Of a stretch of 56,193 nt of DNA, positions 1 through 7,983 are shown piece by piece. Positions within the stretch are counted from its first letter, which is position 1, and each line of letters opens with the position of its first letter. Source of the DNA: Halorubrum halophilum (lineage in GTDB: Archaea > Halobacteriota > Halobacteria > Halobacteriales > Haloferacaceae); assembly GCF_000739595.1 (NCBI RefSeq), contig NZ_BBJP01000092.1:1-56193 (forward strand), written 5' to 3'. The position numbers and the translations under genes are program-made. Below the pieces are notes generated by a model. It was given only the letters and a program-made list of their open reading frames with translations, was not told the DNA's origin and did not search any database.

Positions 1-299
1 TATTGTTTGATATAATACTGCCTCGTTGCGAGGGCGGACAGGCCGCCTCCGAAGGTCGTTCGGAATCCGCTCCGTTCCGACCTGACCTTACCGACATATA
101 GCGATTCTTGAAACTTCAAAGTATCTATTAGTAACTCGAACTAGGGAGTCCAACGTGGTTTGATTCCAAGCTGTCGGATTCATCCTGCGGCTAAAGCCGC
201 AGGTATTCTCCTTGATCTTATATAAATCGCGGCGGGCGAGAGGGGTGGACCGAGCGCACGGTGCGGCTTTTTAAGAACCGGCAGCGCGGACGTGCGAGC
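1..299. other. Intergenic left edge, possible IS200/IS605-type end remnant
   Basis: I see no convincing gene here. Positions 184-203 form a perfect hairpin with 9-bp arms (CCTGCGGCT / AGCCGCAGG) and a 2-nt loop, followed by TATTCTCCTTGAT. Hairpins of this kind are common at the ends of haloarchaeal IS200/IS605 (IS1341-type) elements, so this may be an end left by one; no transposase frame is recognisable beside it. A TATA-like CTTTTTAAG at about 267-275 lies 27-30 nt before the first gene and probably drives it. Confidence 0.35.
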
Positions 300-698
300 A
301 TGACCAGATTCGACGCCGCGACCGAAGGAGAGCGGCTGAAGCTGTTCGCGGACGCGGCGACCGCCCACCGCGCCCGGTCGAGCGAGGTGATGACCGTCGA
401 CGTCGACCCAGACAGCGACACCACCGAGGGCGGCGAGGTGCCGCCGTGGATCCAGCTCGCGGGCACGGAAGTCATTCTGGACTGCACCGACGACGAGCTA
501 GACCGGCTAAAGGCCCTACTCGGCGAGTTCCCGGAGTTCCGGATCGACGAGCTGGTGAGCCCGGAGGAGGCCGAGGGGACGAACGCCGTCGTCACCGCCC
601 GGTCCGACGCGAACCGCGTGGCGGGGTTTATCGAGCGCGCCTTCCGCGAGGTGTACGGGCTCGACGACGACTACCGGGCGTGGGTGACGGCGGTTTAA
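300..698 (+). CDS. Conserved haloarchaeal hypothetical protein
   Basis: An acidic 132-residue protein that I do not recognise by function. The ATG at 300 is preferred over an in-frame upstream ATG at 261 because residues from MTRFDAATEGERLK onward have typical haloarchaeal composition, the upstream segment is basic, and a TATA-like box lies 27-30 nt before 300, as expected for a leaderless transcript. The protein looks like a small alpha/beta domain with no membrane segment or cysteine cluster. It is followed after 15 nt by the acetyltransferase gene on the same strand, so the two may be co-transcribed. Confidence 0.7.
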   Translation: MTRFDAATEGERLKLFADAATAHRARSSEVMTVDVDPDSDTTEGGEVPPWIQLAGTEVILDCTDDELDRLKALLGEFPEFRIDELVSPEEAEGTNAVVTARSDANRVAGFIERAFREVYGLDDDYRAWVTAV

Positions 699-713
699 GC
701 CGGGAATATGGGT

Positions 714-1271
714 ATGTCAACCGAGACGGAGCGGATGCTCGCCGGGAAGCTTTACGACCCGAGCGCGCCCGAACTGGTCGCCGACCGGGAGCGCGCCCGC
801 GATCTCGCCCGGCGGTACAACGCGACGAGTGAGGCGGAGTCGGAGCACCGCGAGACGCTCCTGCGGTCGCTGTTCGACGCGGTCGGCGACGACCCCGTCG
901 TCAAGCCGCCGTTTCGATGCGACTACGGGTACAACATTGCGGTCGGCGACGGCTTCTTCGCGAACTACGGCTGCGTGTTCCTCGACACCAACCCGATCTC
1001 GTTCGGCGACCGGTGCCTGCTCGGACCGGGCGTTCACGTCTACACGCCGACGCACCCGATCGACCCCGAGGAGCGCGCGACGGGCCGCGAGCGAGCCGAG
1101 CCGGTGACCGTCGGCGACGACGTCTGGATCGGGGGCCGCGCCGTGCTCAACCCGGGCGTGACGGTCGGCGACGGCGCGGTGATCGCCTCGGGCGCGGTCG
1201 TCACGAGCGACGTGCCGGACCGGGTCGTTGTCGGCGGGAACCCGGCGCGGGTGATTCGGGAGATAGAGTAG
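714..1271 (+). CDS. maa: Maltose/galactoside-type sugar O-acetyltransferase
   Basis: A 185-residue member of the left-handed beta-helix acetyltransferases (LacA/Maa/NodL group), which move acetyl from acetyl-CoA to sugar hydroxyls. An N-terminal helical cap (MLAGKLYDPSAPELV) precedes hexapeptide repeats, with the acceptor-site segment YTPTHPID (His near residue 114) and the C-terminal VGGNPARVIRE typical of the family. Length is normal. An alternative ATG lies two codons upstream at 708. Substrate cannot be told from sequence; a cytoplasmic sugar or nucleoside is plausible. Confidence 0.88.
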   Translation: MSTETERMLAGKLYDPSAPELVADRERARDLARRYNATSEAESEHRETLLRSLFDAVGDDPVVKPPFRCDYGYNIAVGDGFFANYGCVFLDTNPISFGDRCLLGPGVHVYTPTHPIDPEERATGRERAEPVTVGDDVWIGGRAVLNPGVTVGDGAVIASGAVVTSDVPDRVVVGGNPARVIREIE

Positions 1272-1383
1272 GCGGCTCCGGCGAATCCCTCAGAACGGAC
1301 AGGATCGGCTCGATGGACGCACGGATGTAGAGGGGCACTCACGTTACGTTCTCCGACGAAATCCCGGAGTAGCCGATAGACCA

Positions 1384-1814
1384 CGAGAGTGAGTATTGCA
1401 GATCGGTGGCAGTGATGGAGTATTTAAATAACCGTGAACGTCAGCAGCAGTTCCTTATAAATGCGGTGCGGTGGCGCGCCCCGGTGAGCGGCCGCCATCG
1501 GCGGCCGCGAACTGCCGGTGCGAGGGAGTCGCTGGCGGCGGGAGCCGCCAGCGACGAGGCTGGGGAGGCGTGAGGCTGCGGTTGCGGTTGCGGTGCGGGC
1601 GGGGTGGGACTCAAAGTGGCAGCCGCTGCGGGCGGCGCAGGCGACGTAAGCACCGCAGCGAGCAACGCGAGCGAGGAGCACAGCGAGCGTGCGCCGCCCG
1701 CAGCGGCTGGGGCTTTGGACGTGTTCACCGCCGTACCCTTATAAACAGCCGACGGCAACACCACTCGATAGGTTATAAACAACCGTTTCACCAATTCGCT
1801 ATCCCTACTCCCGA
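1384..1814 (+). repeat. Dispersed structured repeat, copy A (long form)
   Basis: This gene-free stretch between two convergent genes holds a complete copy of the window's repeat family, in the orientation I call forward. An imperfect terminal inverted repeat starts near 1384 (..GAGTATTGCAGATCGGTGG) and ends near 1814 (..CCTACTCCCG). TATA-like boxes TATTTAAATA (1421-1430) and TTATAAA (1456-1462) precede the core. The core can pair end to end (GCGGTG 1468-1473 with CACCGC 1726-1731) and contains a 9-bp hairpin (1488-1508), a perfect 12-bp hairpin with GGGA loop (1528-1555) and a perfect 20-bp stem (1620-1639 with 1690-1709). No protein is likely from it. Confidence 0.85.
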
Positions 1815-1847
1815 AGTCGATCAAGAAAGACTGCGTACCGAACGTAG

Positions 1848-2702
1848 TCAGTCCAGCGCGTCGGCGAGAACGGGCGCGACGCTGACGACGCTGCAGCCGC
1901 GTTCGAGCGTGTCGCTGCCGACGATCCGGTCGACGCCGGCGCCGCGGAGCTTCGTCACGGCGTTGGCCGCGAGCATGGGGTGGACGCAGGCCGCGAGCAC
2001 CCGCGCCGCGCCGCGGTCGTTCAGCACGGCGACCGACTCGCTCATCGTCGACCCGGTGGCGACGATGTCGTCGACGACGACCACGTCCCGGCCCCCAACG
2101 GGGGCGTCCGAGGGCGATACCTCGACCTCGCCCGTCTCGCGGTCGCGGTGCTTCTCGAAGTAGTCGGTCTCGCCCACGCCGTACGCGTCTCGGACCGTCT
2201 CCGCGATACCGACCGCGCCCTCGTCGGGCGCGAGGAACAGGGGGTCGTCGAGGGCGGCCGGGAGGGGCTCCGCGAGCACGCCGGCGGCGTCGACGGTCTC
2301 GGTGGGCACGTCGTAGAAGTCGGCGACGCCGGCCTCGTGGGGGTTGACGAGCACGACGCGGTCGGCCCCCGTCGAGACCGCGCGGGCCATCGCCCGCGCC
2401 GAGACGGGCTGGCCCTCGCCGAAGGACTCGTCCTGTCGGGCGTACCCCATGTAGGGGATCACCGTCGTCACGCGCTCGGCGCCGGCCTCGCGGACGGCGT
2501 CCTGCAGCTGGAGCAGTTCGACCCACGCCTCGTCGGCGTCGGTCGCGGCGACGACCGTCGCCTCGTCGCCCGCGAAGTCGGGAGCCGCCGCGAGTCCCTC
2601 GCCGTCAGGGAACCGGTCGTAGGTCGGGGTCGCCAGCGGCCGACCCGTCTCCTCAGCGAGCGCGGCCGCCAGCAGCTGTGAGCTGGATCCGGGTACGATC
2701 AT
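1848..2702 (-). CDS. prs: Ribose-phosphate pyrophosphokinase (PRPP synthetase)
   Basis: Makes 5-phosphoribosyl 1-pyrophosphate from ribose 5-phosphate and ATP for nucleotide, histidine and tryptophan synthesis. The 284-residue protein shows the N-terminal GSSSQ segment, the YARQD loop (about 87-91), NPHEAG (120-125), a flexible loop LAPDEGA (157-163) and the PRPP-binding motif DDIVATGST (211-219). The start MIVPGSSSQ at 2702 matches the family better than an upstream start at 2723. A TATA-like TTTACC lies about 27 nt upstream. The gene is convergent with the acetyltransferase, with repeat copy A between. Confidence 0.95.
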   Translation of the reverse strand: MIVPGSSSQLLAAALAEETGRPLATPTYDRFPDGEGLAAAPDFAGDEATVVAATDADEAWVELLQLQDAVREAGAERVTTVIPYMGYARQDESFGEGQPVSARAMARAVSTGADRVVLVNPHEAGVADFYDVPTETVDAAGVLAEPLPAALDDPLFLAPDEGAVGIAETVRDAYGVGETDYFEKHRDRETGEVEVSPSDAPVGGRDVVVVDDIVATGSTMSESVAVLNDRGAARVLAACVHPMLAANAVTKLRGAGVDRIVGSDTLERGCSVVSVAPVLADALD

Positions 2703-2813
2703 GGGCGTCCGTACCCCAGACACCGGTAAACCAGTTTCCTTACTCGTTCACTCACAGAAAGGCCCCCGATCGAGCCCCACGCGACCGTGTGACGCACCGC
2801 AGCCACAGGGGCG

Positions 2814-2821
2814 GATATTTA
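2814..2821 (+). promoter_or_regulatory. TATA-like box for the zinc-finger gene at 2847
   Basis: GATATTTA centred about 29 nt before the ATG at 2847, the spacing expected for a leaderless haloarchaeal transcript. Confidence 0.5.
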
Positions 2822-2846
2822 CGCGAGCGGCGGATACGACGCCGTA

Positions 2847-3497
2847 ATGACCGAAACAGGAGACCGAGTCGGTCTCGCCTGCCCGTCGTGTTCGCCGGGC
2901 GAGGAGACCGTCCACGAAGTGTTACGCCCCGGCGGGCAGGCGACCGTCCGCTGTACCGAGTGCGACCACACGCACAAAGCCGAGATCCCCGAGGAGGAGA
3001 CCGTCCGACTGACTGTCGTCGTCTCGCAGGACGGCGAGTCCTTCTCCACCGAGATGGACGTGCCCGCGGACACCTACGTCGCCACGGGCGAGGAGTTCGT
3101 CGTCGACTCCCCCGACGCGCTGATGCAGGTCCGAGTGACGGGGATCGAGGTCGGGCCCGAACAGCGCGTCGAGGAGGCCGACATCGAGACCGTCGAGACG
3201 CTGTGGACCCGCGCGGTCGACAACGTCACCGTCCCGGTGACGCTCCACCCGAAGGACGGCGACGCCGACCAGACGCGATCGCTGCGCGTGAACGTCCCCG
3301 GCGACCACGAGTTCACCGTCGGCGAGACCGCAACCTTCGGCGAGGAGGAGTTCACGATCGAGGGGGTTCAGATCCGCGAGGACGCCCCCGAGTACCGGCA
3401 CGAGAAGCTGGACCACGAGGGCGACTTCGCGTACGCCAAGGACTGCAAGCGGGTGTACGCCCGCGACGAGAGTCTGACGGCGTGGTCGGCCTGGTAA
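2847..3497 (+). CDS. HVO_0476-family zinc-finger protein
   Basis: A 216-residue protein with an N-terminal zinc ribbon (Cys12-x2-Cys15 and Cys36-x2-Cys39) followed by beta-rich, acidic sequence ending in a conserved region with KDCKRVYARDE. It matches what I know of a euryarchaeal family named after HVO_0476, of unknown function; nucleic-acid or protein binding is inferred from the ribbon only. It has its own TATA-like box and is followed convergently by ferredoxin. Confidence 0.85.
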   Translation: MTETGDRVGLACPSCSPGEETVHEVLRPGGQATVRCTECDHTHKAEIPEEETVRLTVVVSQDGESFSTEMDVPADTYVATGEEFVVDSPDALMQVRVTGIEVGPEQRVEEADIETVETLWTRAVDNVTVPVTLHPKDGDADQTRSLRVNVPGDHEFTVGETATFGEEEFTIEGVQIREDAPEYRHEKLDHEGDFAYAKDCKRVYARDESLTAWSAW

Positions 3498-3624
3498 GCG
3501 GGAGTGACTCGGGACCGAGAAGTCGCTCGTAGAGACAGTTTCTCCGAAAAAACGGTGGCACCGATGGGGGTGACCCACATCGAACACCGTCTGTGAGTAC
3601 GACCGTGGCGTGGTCGGATCGGCG

Positions 3625-4014
3625 TTAGATGACGCGGTTCTGCAGGTAGTCGAGGTGTTTCGCGTTGTAGACGATCTTGACCTCGTCCGTCGCCGGGCTA
3701 CCGATGCAGGTCAGGCGGACGTTCTTCTCTTCGACCTCCTCGTCGGAGAGGATCTGCTGCATGTCCATCTCGATGTCGCCCTCCTTGACGATGGAGGCGC
3801 AGTTCGCGCAGGCGCCGGCGCGGCACGAGAAGGGCCAGTCGTAGCCCTGTGCCTCGGCGGACTCGAGGATGTATTCGCCCTGATTCACGTCGAGGGTACC
3901 GTAATCCTCGTCGTCGAGGTCGGCGTCGGCCGCCTCCTCGAACAGGTCGTCGTCGTCCATCGACCAGCCGTGGTCGTCGAGCACTTCGTAGTTGAGGTAT
4001 TCTACTGTGGGCAT
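3625..4014 (-). CDS. fer: 2Fe-2S haloferredoxin
   Basis: A 129-residue plant-type ferredoxin that carries electrons for 2-oxoacid oxidoreductases and other enzymes in haloarchaea. Cluster ligands are Cys64, Cys69, Cys72 (CRAGACANC) and Cys103. Residues 8-35 form the acidic N-terminal insertion typical of haloarchaeal ferredoxins. The ATG at 4014 gives the standard length and N-terminus [10 protein letters not shown]; the frame stays open upstream but that sequence is basic and not conserved in type. It is transcribed divergently from cheF. Confidence 0.96.
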   Translation of the reverse strand: MPTVEYLNYEVLDDHGWSMDDDDLFEEAADADLDDEDYGTLDVNQGEYILESAEAQGYDWPFSCRAGACANCASIVKEGDIEMDMQQILSDEEVEEKNVRLTCIGSPATDEVKIVYNAKHLDYLQNRVI

Positions 4015-4184
4015 CACCCGGCGGTTTGATGCCCACCTCATTAGGCTTTGCTGTTCCGCGTTTTTCTCGGACGATCGACCACCCACGAACGCCCGAACAC
4101 GTTCGTTTCTCATCTGTCGGTATATTATCACGACTGATACGTCAGGAGTAACAGTAAATACCGGAGGGCCGCAAGTAGTGTTCG

Positions 4185-5054
4185 ATGGAAGAGTCCGTCG
4201 TCGCCGACTTCGTCGGTCGCGTCCACACTTCCGGCCTCGGAAGCGACGAACCCGTGTCGGGCCGCGTCCTCCTGAGCCAGCGTCGGCTCGTCCTCGCAAC
4301 CGACGGCGCGAAGACGACCGTCCCCCTCTCGAAGGTGTTCGACATCGTTGTCGGCACCGTCCCCGGCGACCTCCAGTCCTTTTTCAGCGACAGCGTCACC
4401 GTCGCCTACGAGCGGAACGGGAACAGGTGCACTGCCCTCGTCGAGGGCAAGGCGGACGACATGGAACGGTTTACCCGGGTACTGTTCAAGGCACTGTTGC
4501 GCGGCGTGACAGTCACGGTCCGCCACCCCGCGAAGCTCGGCGGCCGCGTCACGGACGCGTCGGACCACACCGCGTCGATCAGCCTCTCCCGGGGCGCGAT
4601 CGGTTTCACCGACTGCCCCGACCCGTTCACGGTCGAGCTCTCCAGCGTCATCGACTACGAGCGGACCAACCGCACGATCGCCGGCGAGAAGCGCCCCGCG
4701 CTCGTGTTCCGCCACGTCCCGGACACGCAAACCGTGACCTCGATCGCGACCGTTCCAGACAAGCGAATCCTGAACGTGCTCGGGCGGTACATCAAGCTGG
4801 AGTACGACGAGGTGATGGAGGACGTCGAGGCGTTCGATCCGACGGAGGAACAGCTGGAGATCCTCGTGTCGATCTACTCCGCCGGCGGCGAGGCGAACAT
4901 CGCCGACGTGGTCACCGGCGACGTCACCCAGACGGAGATGGTGCTGGACACGCTCCGCGACGAGAACCTCGTCGTCGACGGCGACTCCGGCGCCGCGCTC
5001 ACGCGGAAGGGACAGATGATCGTCACCTCCTACATGGAGTCGGTCAACTCCTAA
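4185..5054 (+). CDS. cheF: Taxis protein CheF, archaellum adaptor
   Basis: A 289-residue protein matching CheF (DUF439), the adaptor linking archaeal CheY to the archaellum motor. Recognisable features are the N-terminal [12 protein letters not shown] segment, a central beta-rich domain, and a C-terminal winged-helix-like part ([15 protein letters not shown] onward) ending YMESVNS. A TATA-like GTAAATAC sits near 4154-4161. No other che or arl genes lie in this window, so the gene is separate from a main motility cluster here. Confidence 0.88.
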   Translation: MEESVVADFVGRVHTSGLGSDEPVSGRVLLSQRRLVLATDGAKTTVPLSKVFDIVVGTVPGDLQSFFSDSVTVAYERNGNRCTALVEGKADDMERFTRVLFKALLRGVTVTVRHPAKLGGRVTDASDHTASISLSRGAIGFTDCPDPFTVELSSVIDYERTNRTIAGEKRPALVFRHVPDTQTVTSIATVPDKRILNVLGRYIKLEYDEVMEDVEAFDPTEEQLEILVSIYSAGGEANIADVVTGDVTQTEMVLDTLRDENLVVDGDSGAALTRKGQMIVTSYMESVNS

Positions 5055-5127
5055 CCGGCTCTCTTCGCGGATGACCGCTAAGCCCGGGCTCGGCCCCCAA
5101 CGGGGGAAGTTTCATGCCGGTACAGGT

Positions 5128-5144
5128 GCATGTGACTCACATGC
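5128..5144. promoter_or_regulatory. Perfect 17-bp palindrome at a gene start
   Basis: GCATGTGACTCACATGC has 8-bp arms around one central base and overlaps the second candidate ATG (5141) of the following gene. It looks like an operator for a dimeric repressor such as a metal-sensing ArsR/TrmB/DtxR-type protein, but which regulator is unknown. It could also be chance. Confidence 0.4.
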
Positions 5145-6019
5145 CAGACGACCACCACGGGCGGTCGACGCGGCTCGATGCCGTGGTCCGCGATCGGGGG
5201 ATTGACGCGTCAGATCCCGGCTCGGGACCGCGGGTCGCGCGGGTACCCGAACCGCACGTCCACGACACCTTCTCCGTGAAGGGGATCGATACGAAGCGCC
5301 GTGAGGAGCTGTTGGAGGCCGTGCTCCGCGACCGCGACGGCGTGAGCGCCGCGTCGGCGACCGCCCGGAACGGCACCGTCGGCGTCCACCACGACCCGGC
5401 GGTCTCCCGCGACGGCCTCCGGGAGACGCTGGAGGCGTGCGGGCTCGTCGTCGACCCCGCGGACCGGGCGTTCGAGGTCCGACGGGCCTCGCAGTTCGCG
5501 TCGGCGCGCGTCGCCGTCGCCGTGCTGTTCGGGCTGATGGTCGCGACGCCGTACATCGCGGTGCTGTACCCGACCCGGCTCGAGTGGCTGTTCTACGACC
5601 CCATGACGGTCGCGTACCTGCAGTCGCTCCTCGACTCGCGGATGGCGACCCACTTCTTCGTCAACCTCGGCGCCCTCTCCGGGATCGCGTTCCTCGTCGC
5701 CTGCGGCCCGCTTATCAAGCGGTCCCTCGCCGCGGCGGCCGCGGGTCGAGTGACGAACGAGAGCGTGTTCGTCGGGAGCGTCGCCGCGCTGTTCGCGTAC
5801 AGCACCGCCGCCGCGTTCACCGGCTTCGGCGGGACGGTCCACTACGACCTCGTCGCCTACGCGGTCGCGGGCGCGACCCTCTGGACCCACTTCGGCGCCG
5901 CGGACCCGGCCACCGAAGACCACGGTGCGGCGGAGTCGACCGGAAGCGCGGACGCCGAAGTCGCCGAGGGCGAACTCGCCGACAGCGATCCGGTCGCGAT
6001 GACCGACGGCGGCCAGTAA
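5141..6019 (+). CDS. HMA-like membrane protein resembling a P-type ATPase N-terminus
   Basis: Of 292 residues, roughly 40-115 resemble a heavy-metal-associated ferredoxin-like domain (DTFSVKGID.. and GTVGVHHDPAVS) but lack the CxxC metal pair. About four membrane helices follow (near 125-145, 175-195, 205-225 and 230-250), then a very acidic tail. The arrangement recalls the N-terminal part of a P1B ATPase, yet there is no phosphorylation or ATP-binding domain. A start at 5114 is also possible; 5141 is chosen because the sequence from MPDDHHGRS has haloarchaeal composition. The function is unknown; a metal-related regulatory role is inference. Confidence 0.6.
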   Translation: MPDDHHGRSTRLDAVVRDRGIDASDPGSGPRVARVPEPHVHDTFSVKGIDTKRREELLEAVLRDRDGVSAASATARNGTVGVHHDPAVSRDGLRETLEACGLVVDPADRAFEVRRASQFASARVAVAVLFGLMVATPYIAVLYPTRLEWLFYDPMTVAYLQSLLDSRMATHFFVNLGALSGIAFLVACGPLIKRSLAAAAAGRVTNESVFVGSVAALFAYSTAAAFTGFGGTVHYDLVAYAVAGATLWTHFGAADPATEDHGAAESTGSADAEVAEGELADSDPVAMTDGGQ

Positions 6020-6046
6020 TCGGCCGTCGGGGCGGACCGCTCTTCT

Positions 6047-6928
6047 TCAGTCTCCGCCGTCCGGCTCCGCCTCGACGCCCTCGATCGTGACCGCGTCGTC
6101 GACCGCGAGCGTCGAGCCCCATTCGTCCTCCGGGACGACCGTGTTGACCATCAGCCGGAAGTCGTGGTCGAACCGATCGCTCTTGGTCCACGCCGGTCGC
6201 GTCTCGCGGCGCTTCCGGATGAACGCCTCGCGGAACCCGTCGATCGGCTCGCCCGTGTCCGGATCCCGCGAGGGAACCACGCAGCGCTGGCACGGGTTGA
6301 CGCCGAACAGCTCGGTCTCGCCGATCGAGACGCGCACGGCCTCGCCCCGGTCGGCGAACAGCCGGTCCTCCCAGAACGCCGGGCAGTCGTCGAGCACGAG
6401 GTTCGGCCGGAGCCGCCGACGCATCTCCGTCGCGTCAGCAATCTCGTCGAACCACGACGCGACCGTCTCCAGCGTCGCCCGCGAGACGACCGTCGGCCCC
6501 GGCGCCGCCCGGTCGTCCGGGAGCCCACCGTTCGGCTCCCGGACGAGGTCGACCGCGTAGCCGAGGTAGTCGCCGACCCACGCCGCCAGCGCCTCGCCGT
6601 CCTCGGGGAGCGCGAAGGTGCGCTCGTCGGCGTCTGCGCCCGTCTCCGGACGCGCCGGCCGCGAGAGGGTCACCGCGGTCGGGGTCGCATCGGTCGGCCC
6701 GGCGACCTCGTAGCGCGCCGACAGCCCGTGGACCGCCGATTCGCGCTTCCCGTTGACGTAGCCGCCGTCGCCGCCGACCGAGGCCGCGTGCGGGTCGACG
6801 CCGGCCTCGACGAGCGCGTACGTGCGGTCGCCGCGGAGGGCGCCGTTCGGGCCGAGCTCGGCGCGGTCGACCGCGGCGCCGTCGTTCGACTTCAGCGGGT
6901 ACGCGACGAGCTCCGCGATGCGTGCCAT
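6047..6928 (-). CDS. MOSC-domain protein with MOSC_N beta barrel
   Basis: A 293-residue protein of the mARC/YiiM type. The N-terminal beta barrel begins MARIAELVAYPLKS and the C-terminal MOSC domain carries the conserved NPCQRC (211-216) followed by DPDTG. MOSC proteins bind molybdenum cofactor or act in sulfur transfer; N-hydroxylated compound reduction is possible by analogy with mARC. The ATG at 6928 is used because upstream in-frame sequence is a low-complexity Thr/Pro run that is not part of the family. It lies next to the proteasome gene on the same strand. Confidence 0.85.
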   Translation of the reverse strand: MARIAELVAYPLKSNDGAAVDRAELGPNGALRGDRTYALVEAGVDPHAASVGGDGGYVNGKRESAVHGLSARYEVAGPTDATPTAVTLSRPARPETGADADERTFALPEDGEALAAWVGDYLGYAVDLVREPNGGLPDDRAAPGPTVVSRATLETVASWFDEIADATEMRRRLRPNLVLDDCPAFWEDRLFADRGEAVRVSIGETELFGVNPCQRCVVPSRDPDTGEPIDGFREAFIRKRRETRPAWTKSDRFDHDFRLMVNTVVPEDEWGSTLAVDDAVTIEGVEAEPDGGD

Positions 6929-7004
6929 ACCCGCGGTTCGGGAGGCGGCGACAAAAGGATCCGGGAGGGGAGGGCGCAGAAGGCGGGGCGCGGGAAACGA
7001 GGGG

Positions 7005-7808
7005 TTACTCCTCGTCGTCGGTGTCGTCGGCGTCTGCGTCGGCTTCGTCAGCGTCCGCGTCGGCTTCGTCGTCCTCATCATCGCCGGTCGTCAGCCCGGC
7101 GGCCTCGAACGCCTCGTCGACCTCCTCGACGGGGACGGTCCGGTAGCCGTCGGCCTCGGTGACCGTGGCGACGGCGAGGTCGGCCGGCTCGAACTCGTCG
7201 TCGTGGGCGGCGAGCGCGGCGATGGCGAGTTCGACGCCCGCGTCGAGCGAGAGCCCCTCGGTCCACTCGTCTTCGAGGTGCCCCTGAATGTCCTGCCGGC
7301 CGCCACCGATGACGGTCGCCTTCCACTCGTTGGGGGTCCCGGAGGGGTCGGCGGCGAACAGGCGCGGCTCGCCGTTGTCGATGCCGCCGATGAGGAGCGC
7401 GGCGCCGTACGGCCGGGTGCCGCCGCGCTGGGTGTTCTCCTGGATATGGTCGGTGACGAACTTCGTCAGCGTCTCGACGCCGACGGCCTCGCCGTAGCGC
7501 AGGCGGTTCCCCTGCGACTGGCGGCGCGCGAGGTCGATCAGCTGGCGGGCGTCGGCGACGTGGCCGGCGCTCGCGGTGCCGAGGTGGTCGTCGAGCTTGT
7601 GGAGCTTCTCGATGCTCTCGGCCTCCATCAGCGTGGAGGAGGGGCGGGACATCGCGACGAAGACGACCCCGTCGGCCGTCCGGACGCCGACGCTCGGCGC
7701 GCCGCGCGAGACCGCCTCGCGGGCGTACTCGACTTGGTAGATCCGGCCGTCCGGCGAAAACAGCGACGTGCCGCGGTCGTACGCCTGCTGGTCGTTACCG
7801 CCCATCAT
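7005..7808 (-). CDS. psmA: 20S proteasome alpha subunit (second-type, PsmA2-like)
   Basis: A structural alpha-ring subunit of the 20S proteasome, 267 residues. It begins with the alpha-type signature AYDRGTSLFSPDGRIYQVEY and keeps the family order of helices and strands; as in all alpha subunits there is no catalytic N-terminal Thr. The last 30 residues are an Asp/Glu/Ala tail. Haloarchaea often have two alpha subunits and the sequence looks like the second kind, but that assignment is a judgement. The matching ATPase, PAN, is at 28963-30186. Confidence 0.9.
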   Translation of the reverse strand: MMGGNDQQAYDRGTSLFSPDGRIYQVEYAREAVSRGAPSVGVRTADGVVFVAMSRPSSTLMEAESIEKLHKLDDHLGTASAGHVADARQLIDLARRQSQGNRLRYGEAVGVETLTKFVTDHIQENTQRGGTRPYGAALLIGGIDNGEPRLFAADPSGTPNEWKATVIGGGRQDIQGHLEDEWTEGLSLDAGVELAIAALAAHDDEFEPADLAVATVTEADGYRTVPVEEVDEAFEAAGLTTGDDEDDEADADADEADADADDTDDEE

Positions 7809-7950
7809 CGTCGATCACCCGCTCTCGCGGTGTCGCGCTGTCTCATTACCCCTTCTTACGCCGGACGGTTGAAAAAGCATCCGTAACCGGTACAAGCGGT
7901 CCGGGAACCCGGCCCCTATACGTCCGCGTCGGTCGGCGGTCTCTGCCTAC

Positions 7951-7959
7951 GACGGATAT
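7951..7959 (+). promoter_or_regulatory. TATA-like box for the 7984-11352 operon
   Basis: GATATATCC lies about 28 nt before the GTG at 7984, fitting a leaderless start of the three-gene secreted protein/ABC operon. Confidence 0.5.
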
Positions 7960-7983
7960 ATCCCGGCACGTCCCCTAACAGGG

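Noticed and set aside
1441-2526. Open frames crossing repeat copy A into prs
   Set aside because: They read through the GC-rich stems of the repeat and then the prs gene in the wrong frame; the protein is a poly-Arg string.
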